Positions 8,846-20,494 are shown, numbered from the stretch's first letter. The stretch is DNA of 64,000 nt from Nocardia jejuensis NBRC 103114 (GCF_001613145.1 NZ_BDBU01000003.1:82892-146891), one strand, 5' to 3'. Numbers and translations are program-made. Notes: generated by a model from the sequence alone, not told the origin.

Positions 8846-10459
8846 ATGTCCGCTTCTTCTCATATTCTCGATGAGGCATTCAAAGACGCCTTGTCCAGAG
8901 CTACCGCTCTGGACAAGCAAGGAATCCCTCCGGCCGACACCGGCGAACTGTTCCCCGGTCGCACTCCGACCAATGTGGAACTCGTGCAGGCGTCCGCGGG
9001 CTTCTATCGCAAAAACCAGGCGCTGCTGGACGGCGCCGTCCGCGACGTCCTGAACTTCCTGGACAGTCCGGACGGCGTCGCCTACGTCAAGGCGCTCGAG
9101 GGATCGTTCGAAAGCGGGGTGCCGAATCATCCGCTCAGCGTGAATCTCGCCTCGGACATCCTGCGCACCGGCGACTTCGAGCTCGGTACCACCGCGCCGC
9201 AGGGGCTTCGGGGCTTCGGCATCGGCGTCTCGGCCGGAGTGAGCGCCGTGATCGGCCTGCTCGCCGGCGCCGACGTCGTCTTCGACTTCAAGGACGAGGC
9301 CCAGGTACACGGACGCGTCTGGAAGGGCGGGTCGGTCAAAGGCGGGCTGTCGGTGAGCGCCGGTCTCGAACTGAGCTTCTGGGTCGACAAACCGGTCTCG
9401 GGAGCCATCGGCGGGTGGCTTCTGGATCTGTACATCCCCACCAAATACGTTCTGGCCGTGTTCATTCGGTTCATGTACATCAAACAGCGCGCGGAAGGCA
9501 CCAAGGACTTCGAGTTCAGTGGCGTGTCCCTGCAGTTCCCGCTGGGGATCGGCATCCCGATCCGCCGCGAGGAGGGCACGAACGGCGTGGTGGCCCTGTT
9601 CGCCGCGAACCAAACCGCGTGGGACAGACCCAAACGCGCGACGCTCAGTGTCGTGAACAAGGCAACCCAGGTCGGCACGATCGCCGTGAAGGAAACGGCC
9701 ACGCTCGAGGCCACGCTCACCAATACCTCCGGAAAGGACGTCGGGCTGAGTTCGGGCGCGACCATGACGATCAACATGCCGTCGTACTTCTCCGATGCCG
9801 ACGTGAGTGCGATGAACATCAACTATCCGGGCTGGACGTTCGCCGACAACGACGGCAAATTGACACTGACACTGTCGAAGAACTCCAACTGGACCGCCGG
9901 CGCCACGATGCAGCTCGTGATCACCACCGTGAAGAGCAGCAGTCAGCCACCGGCGGGACAGCAGTCCTATCCGGGCAAAGTGATTCTCGGTCTCGACGAC
10001 ATCTCCTTCACCGCGCCGATCGCCGCGTCCGACGACTTCAGCCTCGTCTGGGCCAATTCACAAGCGACACTGGAATGGACAGCCACGGTCGCTCCGGACA
10101 TGTTCAAGTTGACCGGCGACGGCGCGGGAAAAGTAACCGCCTACGCGCAACCGGGCAATGAAATCGTGAAGCTGACCACCGCCGTGGACACCGGTGGCAA
10201 TACCTGGTGGCTCGGATACATATTCGACTACAACACCAATGTCGGCGACAAAGTGATTCCGCAGGTCACCGCGGCATGGTGGAAGCAGGATTCGCCGAAG
10301 ACGCCCAAGAACGCTTTCTACGGAGTCGCTGTCGATCAATCGGGCCAGACATCGACGGCCTGGTACGGCGGAACGCAGCAGAGTGGCAGTTCGATCGCGG
10401 TCACTCCGACTTTCAGCACGAGCAAACCCGGTGGCGAGAAGCCGAAGCCACCGCGCTGA
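8846..10459 (+). CDS. 537-aa orphan protein, cysteine-free, beta-rich C-terminal half
   Basis: I do not recognise this protein. Residues 1-100 look helical. Residues 110-220 are glycine- and hydrophobic-rich (GFGIGVSAGVSAVIGLLAGAD), resembling amphipathic beta-hairpins more than a transmembrane helix. Residues 265-390 look like an Ig-like beta-sandwich (NKATQVGTIAVKETATLEATLTN), and residues 400-525 are again beta-rich and Trp/Tyr/Gly/Asn-rich. There is no signal peptide and no cysteine, and the tail is Lys/Pro-rich. The layout brings secreted or pore-forming-like proteins to mind, but that is speculation. The gene is monocistronic, with a strong terminator behind it. Confidence 0.75.
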   Translation: MSASSHILDEAFKDALSRATALDKQGIPPADTGELFPGRTPTNVELVQASAGFYRKNQALLDGAVRDVLNFLDSPDGVAYVKALEGSFESGVPNHPLSVNLASDILRTGDFELGTTAPQGLRGFGIGVSAGVSAVIGLLAGADVVFDFKDEAQVHGRVWKGGSVKGGLSVSAGLELSFWVDKPVSGAIGGWLLDLYIPTKYVLAVFIRFMYIKQRAEGTKDFEFSGVSLQFPLGIGIPIRREEGTNGVVALFAANQTAWDRPKRATLSVVNKATQVGTIAVKETATLEATLTNTSGKDVGLSSGATMTINMPSYFSDADVSAMNINYPGWTFADNDGKLTLTLSKNSNWTAGATMQLVITTVKSSSQPPAGQQSYPGKVILGLDDISFTAPIAASDDFSLVWANSQATLEWTATVAPDMFKLTGDGAGKVTAYAQPGNEIVKLTTAVDTGGNTWWLGYIFDYNTNVGDKVIPQVTAAWWKQDSPKTPKNAFYGVAVDQSGQTSTAWYGGTQQSGSSIAVTPTFSTSKPGGEKPKPPR

Positions 10460-10469
10460 CCACGACACC

Positions 10470-10500
10470 GTGAAACCCCGGCAGCCCGCCGGGGTTTCAC
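10470..10500 (+). terminator. strong intrinsic-type hairpin
   Basis: A perfect 13-bp stem (10470-10482 with 10488-10500, arms GTGAAACCCCGGC and GCCGGGGTTTCAC) with a 5-base loop begins 10 bp after the stop of the 537-aa gene. There is no T-run, as is usual in actinobacteria. Confidence 0.85.
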
Positions 10501-10582
10501 CCGCGGCGGTGGTCAGCGAGTCGGCGTCGGCACTCGGCGGTATTTCACAGCATGATGGTGAGATGACCGAGCAGGTGAGCGC

Positions 10583-11287
10583 ATGCGCGTATTTCTGATA
10601 CTCCTCGTCGTACTGGCGATCGCACTGATCGCGGGCGACCGGGTAGTAGTCGCGATGGCGCAGAACGAGATCGGCCGACAGATCGCCGAGGAATACAACC
10701 TCCCACGTCAACCCGAGGTCGATATCCGTGGATTCCCGTTCCTGACCCAGGCCGTCGACGGCAGGTATCGCGACATCCATATTCGAATCGGCGACTGGAC
10801 CGAACAGAACATCTCCGTCCGGGACCTCGACATCACCCTGACCGACGTCTCCGCGCCGCTGAGCGAGCTGCTCGACAACCGCACATCCAGTCTCGTCGCC
10901 TCGACCGCGACGGCCACCGCACTCGTTCCCTACGACGCGGTGAAGCCGTTCGCCCCATCGGGAGTCGAGTCGATCACCAACAGTCCCGACGGACTTCGCG
11001 TTACCGGAACGTTCGACATAGAGGGCATCCCGGTGCCCGTCCCCGCCACGGTCACGGTGACCGTCGCTCCCTCCGACACCGGTTTCGAGATCACCCCGGT
11101 CTCGATCCAAGCCGCAGGCGGCGGACCCACCATCTCCCTGGCCCTGCTTCGCAGCACCCTCGCCTTCAGCGTGCCCCTCGAGCAACTCCCGGTCGGTGCG
11201 AAACTCACCGCCATCCACCCGACCGCCGACGGCCTCGAGGTCACCGCCGTAGCCCACGACGTCCATTTCGACGACCTCCCGAAGTGA
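10583..11287 (+). CDS. DUF2993 (LmeA-like) envelope protein
   Basis: The 234-residue protein starts with an uncleaved-looking signal anchor (residues 3-24) and continues with the DUF2993 fold. Cores are VDIRGFPFLTQAVDGRYRDIHI and the C-terminal PVGAKLTAIHPTADGLEVTA. LmeA, the mycobacterial member of this family, is a periplasmic lipid-binding protein needed for lipomannan elongation. A similar envelope role is inferred here and fits a mycolic-acid actinomycete. The ATG is preceded by a purine-rich stretch (AGCAGGTGAG). It follows the terminator at 10470-10500. Confidence 0.85.
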   Translation: MRVFLILLVVLAIALIAGDRVVVAMAQNEIGRQIAEEYNLPRQPEVDIRGFPFLTQAVDGRYRDIHIRIGDWTEQNISVRDLDITLTDVSAPLSELLDNRTSSLVASTATATALVPYDAVKPFAPSGVESITNSPDGLRVTGTFDIEGIPVPVPATVTVTVAPSDTGFEITPVSIQAAGGGPTISLALLRSTLAFSVPLEQLPVGAKLTAIHPTADGLEVTAVAHDVHFDDLPK

Positions 11288-11378
11288 AGGGAGAGTGCGT
11301 GATCGGCACACTGTCATCGACACCCCCACTCTGGCGCGGGCTGTGACAAGGACACCCGGTCGTGATGAACTTCGAGTC

Positions 11379-12656
11379 ATGCCACAGCGGCCAGATCTCA
11401 GCGACGCGGATATTCAGGACGAGACGACCGTCATCGACGCCGAGCCCGCGGAGCCGGCCAATGCCCTCGCGCTGCCGGAAACGGTCCGCACGGAACTGCG
11501 GCGCGGTGTCCGAAGCGTCCTGGTCGATGCCGCCGCGCTGCGCCTGGTCCGCGAACGCTTCGACAGCGACCAGGCCGCGGCACTGCACCGGTATCTGGAG
11601 GCCTCTCAGTCCCCGAATACCGTGCGCGCCTACCGAAGTGACTGGATCGCCTGGTCCGCCTGGTGTGCCGCGGAGGGCAGGCAGGCGCTACCGGCGGATC
11701 CGCTGGACGTGGCGGTCTATCTCGCCGCCGCCGCGGACGCGCTGCGGTCCGATGACACCGGTGAGCGGTGGGCCTTCAGCGCCGCGACCCTCGAGCGCAA
11801 GGCCGCCGCCATCGCGGCCGTGCACGCGGCGAACGGCCTGCCATCCCCGACCCGCTCGGACGTGGTGCGCTTGACGCTGCGCGGTATTCGACGCACCCGA
11901 CGCACTCAGCCCAAGCGCAAGCGCCCGGTCCTGCTGCACACCCTGGACCAATTGCTCGCGGAGCTCCCGGAATTCGGCTGGCCCACCGAACCGGCCCGCC
12001 GCCGCGACACCCTGCTCCTGCTGGTGGGCTTCGCGGGCGCGTTGCGCCGCAGCGAGATAGCGGGCCTGCGCATTCAGGACGTACAGGTTCACACCGATCA
12101 CGCCAGCGGTGAACCGCTGCTGCTGATCCAGCTGCCCACCACCAAGACCGACCCCACCGGCGTCGCCGAACAACGCGTCGTGCTCCCTCGCGGTCAGCGC
12201 CCGCGCACCTGTCCCGTCTGCGCCTTCGCCGACTGGATTCGCCTGCGCGAGGCGCACTTCGCGACAGCCGGAGACGTGCGCTCCTGGCTCGCCTCCACTC
12301 CCGCGGCGGATCCGGCGATTCACCGCTGCCACTGTTTCACCGGGACCACGCTCCCGGCTCGCGACCTCCCCCTGTTCCCGGCCATCTCCCGGCACGGCGG
12401 CATCGCCGACACCACCATGTCCGGCCGCGCGGTGGCCGAACTCGTCAAACGCTATGCCGCCCGCGCGGGCCTGGACCCCGACCTGTTCTCCGGCCACTCC
12501 CTGCGCGCCGGTTTCGCCACCCAGGCAGCCCTGGGTGGCGCCAGCGACCGCGAAATCATGCGTCAGGGTCGCTGGTCCAATCCCCGTACGGTGCACGGCT
12601 ACATCCGCACGGCCAATCCCCTCGAGGACAACGCCGTCACCAAACTCGGCCTCTGA
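11379..12656 (+). CDS. tyrosine recombinase (site-specific integrase)
   Basis: A SAM-like N-terminal core-binding domain (SQSPNTVRAYRSDWIAW) is followed by the catalytic domain. The first Arg is in ALRRSEIAGL, the H-x-x-R is GHSLRAGFAT and the nucleophile Tyr is in TVHGYIR. The usual second His position is Trp (GRWSNP), a known variant. A Cys/His-rich insertion (RTCPVCAF ... HRCHCF) could bind metal. The frame is open upstream to 11295; ATG 11379 is my choice but the start is uncertain. No other phage or transposon gene and no attachment repeats are seen nearby, so it looks like a lone resident recombinase. Confidence 0.8.
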   Translation: MPQRPDLSDADIQDETTVIDAEPAEPANALALPETVRTELRRGVRSVLVDAAALRLVRERFDSDQAAALHRYLEASQSPNTVRAYRSDWIAWSAWCAAEGRQALPADPLDVAVYLAAAADALRSDDTGERWAFSAATLERKAAAIAAVHAANGLPSPTRSDVVRLTLRGIRRTRRTQPKRKRPVLLHTLDQLLAELPEFGWPTEPARRRDTLLLLVGFAGALRRSEIAGLRIQDVQVHTDHASGEPLLLIQLPTTKTDPTGVAEQRVVLPRGQRPRTCPVCAFADWIRLREAHFATAGDVRSWLASTPAADPAIHRCHCFTGTTLPARDLPLFPAISRHGGIADTTMSGRAVAELVKRYAARAGLDPDLFSGHSLRAGFATQAALGGASDREIMRQGRWSNPRTVHGYIRTANPLEDNAVTKLGL

Positions 12657-12686
12657 GCGGATGATTCAGCTCGACTCCGCACCCGG

Positions 12687-14900
12687 TCACGGCTGGTCCC
12701 GGCCACCGACTCCGGCGGGTGTGCCGAGTTCGAGAAGTCCGCTCAGGGACCGAGGCAGCGCCCCCTGGTGCAGGACGCCGAGACGCTGGGTCGCGCGGGT
12801 GAGCGCGACGTACAACTCGGCCGCGCCGCGCGGACCATCGGCGAGGATCCGATCGGGATCCACCACCAGCACCGCGTCGAACTCCAGCCCCTTCGTTTCC
12901 GACGCGGGCACGGTTCCGGGAACGCCCGGCGGGCCGATCACCACACTGGTGCCCTCCCGGCCGGCTTCGTCCCGAACGAATTCCGCTATGGCGTCCGGCA
13001 ATTCATCGGCGGTGAGCCGTCGCGACCACGGCGGGACGCCACAGGCACGTACCGACTCCGGCGGCTGAACCCCGGGCGAGAACTCCGCGAGCACCCCGGC
13101 GGCGACGGACATGATCTCCGCGGGCGTGCGGTAGTTGACCGTCAACGACCGGTAGACCCAGCGGCCAGGGACATACGGTTCGAGCATCGCACCCCACGAA
13201 GTCGCGCCCGCGGCCGACCGCCGTTGCGCGAGATCGCCCACCACGGTGAAGGATCGGCTCGGGCAGCGGCGCATCAGCACCCGCCAGTCCATTTCCGACA
13301 ACTCCTGCGCCTCGTCGACGACGACGTGACGGTACGTCCAGTCCCGGTCCGCCGCAGCACGTTCGACGAGTTCCCGGGTGTCGCGCTCGACGAAGCGTTC
13401 GGCGAGATCTTCACCGAAGAGCATGTCCGTGGCGAACAGGTGATCCTCGTCGTCCATCATGTCCTCGCGACTCACCAGGGTGTCCAGGACACCGGCCGCG
13501 TACTCGGCCTCGACCTTGCGTTCGCGCTCGGCCGCACGTTCGGCGGCCTCGTCCGCCGCCTTGTCACGACCGAGCAGATCGACCAGCTCGTCCAGCAGCG
13601 GCATGTCCGAGACCGTCCAGGCCGCACCGTCCTCGCGCAGCAGCGCCTGATCGGCGCCCGCCGCACGCAACCGCTCGGGCGAGCTCAACAGCGACGACAG
13701 CACCTCCTGCGGGGTGAGGATCGGCCACAGTTCGTCGAGCACCGCGGTGAACCTGTCGTTCTCCGCGAGTTCCTCGAGCAGGTCCGTGCGCAGCTGTTCC
13801 CAGGCGTCGCGATCCGAGCGCGAGAGCCAGCCCTGCCCGATCCGGGAAATCGCGCGTTCGGTGAGCGCCCAGGTCAGGATTTCGGTGAACACCATGCGGG
13901 CCGCGTTGTGCGGCTGCTTGCTCGCCCGAGCCTCCTCCCGTGCCCACTGCGCGATCTCGGCGTCGATGCGCACCGTGACGTCCGCCAGCGAGATCTGCAC
14001 CGGATCCAGCGGCAGCCGCTGACGATCGGCGACCGCCGCGGCCAGGACGTCGAGAATCTTCAGCGAGCCCTTGATCCGGGCCGCCTCCGGGCCGTCCTCG
14101 GCGATCACGTGCAGACCGGGCACGAAGTCGCCCGCGGTCATGAACAGCACATCGGATTCGCCCAGTGAGGGCAGCACCCGCCCGATGTGGTTCAGGAATG
14201 CCGGATTCGGCCCGACCACCAGCACACCGTGCCGCTCGATCCGCTCACGCTGCGTATAGAGCAGGTACGCGACCCGGTGCAGCGCGACCACTGTCTTACC
14301 GGTACCCGGACCACCCTCGATCACCAGCACACCGGAGTGGTCGAGCCGGATGATGTCGTCCTGCTCGCCCTGGATCGTGGCGACGATGTCGCGCATGCCC
14401 TCGCCGCGCGGCGCGTTGACCGCCGCGAGCAGCGCCGCGTCCCCACCCGTCGAACCGTCGGGGCGCCCGAGCACCTCGTCGGTGAAATCGACCACATCGT
14501 GCCCCCGGGTGTGGAACTGCCGACGCCGGCGCATGTTCTCGGGGTTCGCACCGGTGGCCACATAGAACGGCCGCGCCGCCGGAGCGCGCCAGTCCAGCAG
14601 CAGCGGATCGAAGTCGTTGCCCTGGTCGTACAGCCCGATCCGGCCGATGTACGAGCGCTCGCCGGTGAGACTGTCCAGACGGCCGAAGCACAGGCCGTTG
14701 TCCGCCACGTCCAGTCGCTTGACCTCCTTGGCCAGCGCGCGCACCTCGAATTCACGCTCCATGGCCGAGGTGGCACGCGCGCGCAATGCCTCGCCGTAGC
14801 GGCCCTTGGCTCGCGTGCGCTCGGCCTCGAGCCGAGCGTAGAGCCCGGCCACGTAATCGCGCTCGGACCGCAACTCGTCCTCGTACCCCTGAGTAGGCAC
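12687..14900 (-). CDS. helR: HelR-type RNA polymerase-protecting ATPase (HelD family)
   Basis: The 737-residue protein has the HelD layout. An N-terminal coiled-coil (about residues 5-70, ERDYVAGLYARLEAERT) inserts into the polymerase secondary channel. A Walker A (EGGPGTGKT) lies near residue 200 and a DEAQ Walker B near 525, with UvrD-like C-terminal helicase motifs (LTVNYRT, ETKGLEFDAVLVV). HelR proteins remove rifamycins from RNA polymerase and give tolerance. GTG 14900 is selected because GGAAAGAG precedes it; the in-frame extension to 15062 runs through the promoter. The rifamycin-associated element at 14956-14974 argues for helR over a plain housekeeping helD. Confidence 0.88.
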   Translation of the reverse strand: MPTQGYEDELRSERDYVAGLYARLEAERTRAKGRYGEALRARATSAMEREFEVRALAKEVKRLDVADNGLCFGRLDSLTGERSYIGRIGLYDQGNDFDPLLLDWRAPAARPFYVATGANPENMRRRRQFHTRGHDVVDFTDEVLGRPDGSTGGDAALLAAVNAPRGEGMRDIVATIQGEQDDIIRLDHSGVLVIEGGPGTGKTVVALHRVAYLLYTQRERIERHGVLVVGPNPAFLNHIGRVLPSLGESDVLFMTAGDFVPGLHVIAEDGPEAARIKGSLKILDVLAAAVADRQRLPLDPVQISLADVTVRIDAEIAQWAREEARASKQPHNAARMVFTEILTWALTERAISRIGQGWLSRSDRDAWEQLRTDLLEELAENDRFTAVLDELWPILTPQEVLSSLLSSPERLRAAGADQALLREDGAAWTVSDMPLLDELVDLLGRDKAADEAAERAAERERKVEAEYAAGVLDTLVSREDMMDDEDHLFATDMLFGEDLAERFVERDTRELVERAAADRDWTYRHVVVDEAQELSEMDWRVLMRRCPSRSFTVVGDLAQRRSAAGATSWGAMLEPYVPGRWVYRSLTVNYRTPAEIMSVAAGVLAEFSPGVQPPESVRACGVPPWSRRLTADELPDAIAEFVRDEAGREGTSVVIGPPGVPGTVPASETKGLEFDAVLVVDPDRILADGPRGAAELYVALTRATQRLGVLHQGALPRSLSGLLELGTPAGVGGRDQP

Positions 14901-14955
14901 GTGCACCTCTTTCCCGCGAGTTATGGATTCGACCAGCGATTCTGCGCCCTCACCC

Positions 14956-14974
14956 GGGTCTTGCCGCAAGCCCC
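14956..14974 (-). promoter_or_regulatory. rifamycin-associated element (RAE) upstream of helR
   Basis: On the minus strand this 19-mer reads GGGGCTTGCGGCAAGACCC. It closely matches the RAE inverted repeat known to precede rifamycin-resistance genes of actinomycetes (arr, rph, rox, helR). It lies 55 bp upstream of the GTG. A TATAAC box sits just further upstream (about 14983-14988), which would make it the -10 of the helR promoter. Rifamycin-induced expression is expected. Confidence 0.85.
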
Positions 14975-15170
14975 CCGATGCGTTATATGTTGGTAGTGGA
15001 AGGAGTGGGATTCCCCCTTCCATTCTTCGTGAGACGGCCTCGGTGACGCTCACCCCGGCCAATTCTCGATCTACTCGGTACCGGCCGGTCGTTCCGGTCC
15101 GGAGCCGCTTCCACGCCTCCCCATGAACTCCGTGGCGATGGTCACCCGTCCCGGATACCGGTCATAACGG

Positions 15171-15207
15171 ACGGCAAATCCTGAACTGCGACGGCAAATC
15201 CTGAACT
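15171..15207. repeat. 17-bp direct repeat with 20-bp period
   Basis: ACGGCAAATCCTGAACT occurs twice, at 15171-15187 and 15191-15207, perfectly conserved. The 20-bp period is close to two DNA turns, so a protein dimer could read both copies from one face. It lies in a gene-free stretch between the helR promoter and geosmin synthase (14975-15608); I see nothing else convincing there. Confidence 0.7.
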
Positions 15208-15599
15208 ACCCAGTGCCGCAACGCGACTCGCCGCCCCGGTCAGCGGGCGATATTCCGTGATTCCACCACGGTTCCGGCCACCTGGTCGTACCGTTTACTT
15301 CGCCCAGAATGCGCTGGCGCACAAACGCTTTCACCGAACCTGAGCCAGGCTGTCCGAGTGACGCCCGGCGGCCGGATCAGGTCGGAACGCTCCACGAAAC
15401 CCTCCGACGATGCCCGAGTGCGCAACACACGGATCGAATCGGGCAACAACCGGGCAACGCCGAGCCCGGGGTCCGCAACGAATGTGAGAGGAGGGCGCGA
15501 GGAGTCGCCGTTCGACGACGACGCCTGGCACCCGCCGCGTCACGCCAGACAGTTATGGCTCGAATCGAAGTTGTGCTCGGGATGTTGTGTTCAGACTAG

Positions 15600-17882
<2,283 letters not shown>

Positions 17883-17943
17883 CCCGGCACTCACCTCGGT
17901 CATCACCGCTCACCCATCGTCGTAGTGAAGGGGGCAACCACTC

Positions 17944-19023
17944 ATGTCCACCGACCCCGAATTGGACCGGCCCGCGCCGCACGCGCCCGCGTCCATCCGA
18001 CCCGACCGGCCCGATTCCACCGACGAGCGAGCCGTGGAGATCCTCGCGCAGGCGCGGGCGATCTGCGAGCCCATGCTGCTCGAGGCCATCGTCTCCATGC
18101 CGGATCCGCTGCGGCGCATGGCCGGATACCACTTCGGCTGGTGGAACCCCGACGGCACGCCCTGCCTGCACGGGTCGGGCAAGGCTCTGCGCCCCGCACT
18201 GGCGATCGGGGCGGCGGCCCTGTTCGGCGCGGGCCCCTCGGCGGTCGCGGCGGTCGCCGTCGCGGTCGAACTCGTCCACAATTTCGCGCTGATCCACGAT
18301 GACGTCATCGACGGTGATCTGACTCGGCGTGGGAGACCGGCGGTGTGGGCGGTCTGGGGAATCGCCGACGCGGTGCTGCTCGGGGACGCGGTGCACGCGC
18401 TCGCGGTGAAGGTGCTCATCTCCCATGTCCCCGGCGCGATACTCGGTGAGGCGATCGATCGCCTCGAGTCGGCGGTCATCGAGATGTGCCGGGGGCAGCA
18501 GGAGGACTGCTCGTTCGACGGACGGCACGTCACGGGCGTCGTGGACTACGAGCACATGGCCATGGGCAAGACCGGTGCGCTCATGGGATGCGCGTGTGCA
18601 CTCGGTGCACTCTCGGCCGGGGCCGGGCGTTCCGAGGTCTCCTCGATGGACCGTTTCGGCCGCGAACTCGGTCTCGCGTTCCAGTACACCGACGATCTCA
18701 TCGGCATCTGGGGCGACCAGGAGGTGTCGGGGAAACCCGTGAGCGACTTGAGACGTCGCAAGAAATCCCTCCCGGTGGTGGCCGCGCTGCGCTCGGGCAC
18801 CCCGGCCGCCCACGAACTGGCCACCATCTACCAGTCGGACTCGCCCATGTCCGCGGCGGACGTCGCACGCGCGCAGGCGCTCATCGAAGCCGCGGGCGGC
18901 CGGGAGACCACGCAGTACTACGCCGATCGCCGCATCAATGCCGCCATCGCCGAACTTCCCGCGCTGGAGGCGGCGAACACTCTGGTGGCGCTGGCCCATA
19001 CCGTCGCCAATCGGGATCGCTGA
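17944..19023 (+). CDS. polyprenyl diphosphate synthase (probable FPP synthase)
   Basis: The 359-residue E-type prenyltransferase has the first Asp-rich motif at residues 119-123 (DDVID, followed by Arg-Arg) and the second around QYTDDL, residues 247-252. It has a GSGKALRP substrate loop and a 35-residue Pro/Asp-rich, probably disordered N-terminus. It makes linear isoprenoid diphosphates. Its position behind geosmin synthase points to farnesyl diphosphate. Such N-terminal tails also occur on prenyltransferases beside family 2 encapsulins, but no encapsulin gene is here. A GAAGGGGG site precedes the ATG. Confidence 0.88.
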   Translation: MSTDPELDRPAPHAPASIRPDRPDSTDERAVEILAQARAICEPMLLEAIVSMPDPLRRMAGYHFGWWNPDGTPCLHGSGKALRPALAIGAAALFGAGPSAVAAVAVAVELVHNFALIHDDVIDGDLTRRGRPAVWAVWGIADAVLLGDAVHALAVKVLISHVPGAILGEAIDRLESAVIEMCRGQQEDCSFDGRHVTGVVDYEHMAMGKTGALMGCACALGALSAGAGRSEVSSMDRFGRELGLAFQYTDDLIGIWGDQEVSGKPVSDLRRRKKSLPVVAALRSGTPAAHELATIYQSDSPMSAADVARAQALIEAAGGRETTQYYADRRINAAIAELPALEAANTLVALAHTVANRDR

Positions 19024-19049
19024 GGTTCCGAACGATAGGCGCAACGAGA

Positions 19050-19090
19050 AGTGGAGTCGGCGAACCCCACGCGGGTTCGCCGACTCCACT
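19050..19090. terminator. bidirectional terminator hairpin
   Basis: A perfect 18-bp inverted repeat (19050-19067 with 19073-19090, loop CACGC) lies between two convergent genes, the prenyltransferase and the VOC protein. It can act for both strands. Confidence 0.9.
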
Positions 19091-19107
19091 GTTGCCGCCG
19101 ATCCGAA

Positions 19108-19479
19108 TCAGGGTGCCGGAGTGAAGATTCCGAAGCGGATCCCCGAGTTGTCCACCAGATAGGCGAAGACCAGGCCGCTGTCGTTCGTGATCGGTGCGGT
19201 GAGCGCTTTGCCGCCCAGTCGCTCCGCCTCCGCGAGGGTCGCGACCACATCGGCGACCTCGACCAGGAACATCCCGTGATTGTCGGAGGCATCCTCGGTG
19301 TGCGCGACGCCCCCCACGGGGATCTGGCCATCGGCGTACCGGAACAGGTCGTAGGCGCCCCCGCCGTTCGGATCCGTGAAGAACGTCCAGCCGAAGAGAT
19401 CACCGTAGAACGATTTCGCCGCGGCAGGGTCGTTGCTGCCGAGTTGGAACCAGGTCACCGTATTGGTGGTCGTGCTCAT
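19108..19479 (-). CDS. VOC superfamily (glyoxalase-like) protein
   Basis: The 123-residue single-domain VOC protein has an N-terminal VTWFQLGSNDPAAAKSFYGDLFGW signature and a C-terminal beta-alpha-beta-beta-beta half ending in IRFGIF. Proteins of this size act as dimers in isomerase, dioxygenase or drug-binding roles; none can be chosen here. The start at 19479 is set by GGGAGG 8 bp upstream. The frame continues to 19701 but without homology. It is downstream of, and on the same strand as, the WYL regulator. Confidence 0.85.
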   Translation of the reverse strand: MSTTTNTVTWFQLGSNDPAAAKSFYGDLFGWTFFTDPNGGGAYDLFRYADGQIPVGGVAHTEDASDNHGMFLVEVADVVATLAEAERLGGKALTAPITNDSGLVFAYLVDNSGIRFGIFTPAP

Positions 19480-19573
19480 CTTTCGCCTCCCGAGAAGTGG
19501 ATGTCGTGCTGCGAGATCAACTTTCCCGCGTCCCGGCGACAACCCCCTGTCGGTGTTTCCGAGGCGAATCCGC

Positions 19574-20269
19574 TCAGAACGACACGGCGCGCACGACACA
19601 GTCGGGCACGGACACCGCCGAGGTGGCGCGAGCGGACACCGGAGCATCGATGATCGCGACCTCGCCGATGCGATCGATGCGGAAGCACCTCGACTCCTCA
19701 CGCAATCGGCACCATGCCATCAGATACCAGCCCTGCCCGCCGACCAGGAACGTCGAGGGCTCCACCTCCCGCTCGGTGTTCTCACCGGTCTTGTCCCGGT
19801 AGGTGATCCGCAGTACTCGACCGGCCTCGATCGCTTCGGCGAGCACAGCTGGAATCTCTTGTGCGCGTACCGCATCCGCCGATTCCAGTACTCCCACCCG
19901 GGCCGCCAGCTCACGCGCGCCGGAGGCATTGCGCGCCGGCATCACGGCCATGATCTTGCCCAGCGCGCTGCGCCCGGCCCGATCGAACGGAGCGCCCTGA
20001 CTGCGTTCGAGCGCGACGGCGATCGCGACCGCCTCGGCCGGGGTGAAATTCAACGGCGGCAAGGACATGGTTCGTTCGAGCGCGTATCCCCCACGGCGCC
20101 CGACGTCCGCGTAGATCGGCACTCCGGCCTGCTGTAGCGCGCTGATGTCCCGCTCGATCGTGCGCGAGCTGACCTCGTATCGCTGTGACAATTCACGCGC
20201 CGTCCGAACCCGCGGCGCGACCGCCCGCAGATCCTCTACCAGGGCGTACAGACGATCCGTGCGGTTCAC
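19574..20269 (-). CDS. WYL-domain transcriptional regulator (YafY type)
   Basis: The 231-residue protein has an N-terminal HTH_11 winged helix (RELSQRYEVSSRTIERDISAL), a linker, and a WYL domain with the signature GWYLMAWCRLR near residue 190. WYL regulators sense nucleic acid or small ligands. It starts with GTG at 20269. The VOC gene lies 94 bp downstream on the same strand and is the likeliest co-transcribed partner or target. Confidence 0.85.
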   Translation of the reverse strand: MNRTDRLYALVEDLRAVAPRVRTARELSQRYEVSSRTIERDISALQQAGVPIYADVGRRGGYALERTMSLPPLNFTPAEAVAIAVALERSQGAPFDRAGRSALGKIMAVMPARNASGARELAARVGVLESADAVRAQEIPAVLAEAIEAGRVLRITYRDKTGENTEREVEPSTFLVGGQGWYLMAWCRLREESRCFRIDRIGEVAIIDAPVSARATSAVSVPDCVVRAVSF

Positions 20270-20494
20270 CGGCCAACCGTAGCCCGCACCACCGACAACT
20301 CCGGCGGAGAGCGGCTACGTGGCACCCAAAGCCCGACGACATTCCGGACAATTCGGATTGGTTGCTGAATATTTGCTCGCTGCTAGGGTGGGAATCGGGC
20401 TGCCGCGGTGATCGCGAACAGTCGCGAATACCGGCCACATCAGACAACTCGAGAGCATTTCCCGAGGTCAGCAGTGCGACAGTCGGAGGTTGCG

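Noticed and set aside
11295..12656. Prophage or integrative element associated with the tyrosine recombinase
   Set aside because: No excisionase, structural, replication or conjugation genes, no tRNA target and no flanking direct repeats are visible.
14901..15062. N-terminal extension of the HelD-family protein
   Set aside because: The 54 extra codons cover the RAE and the -10 box and precede a good ribosome site at GTG 14900.
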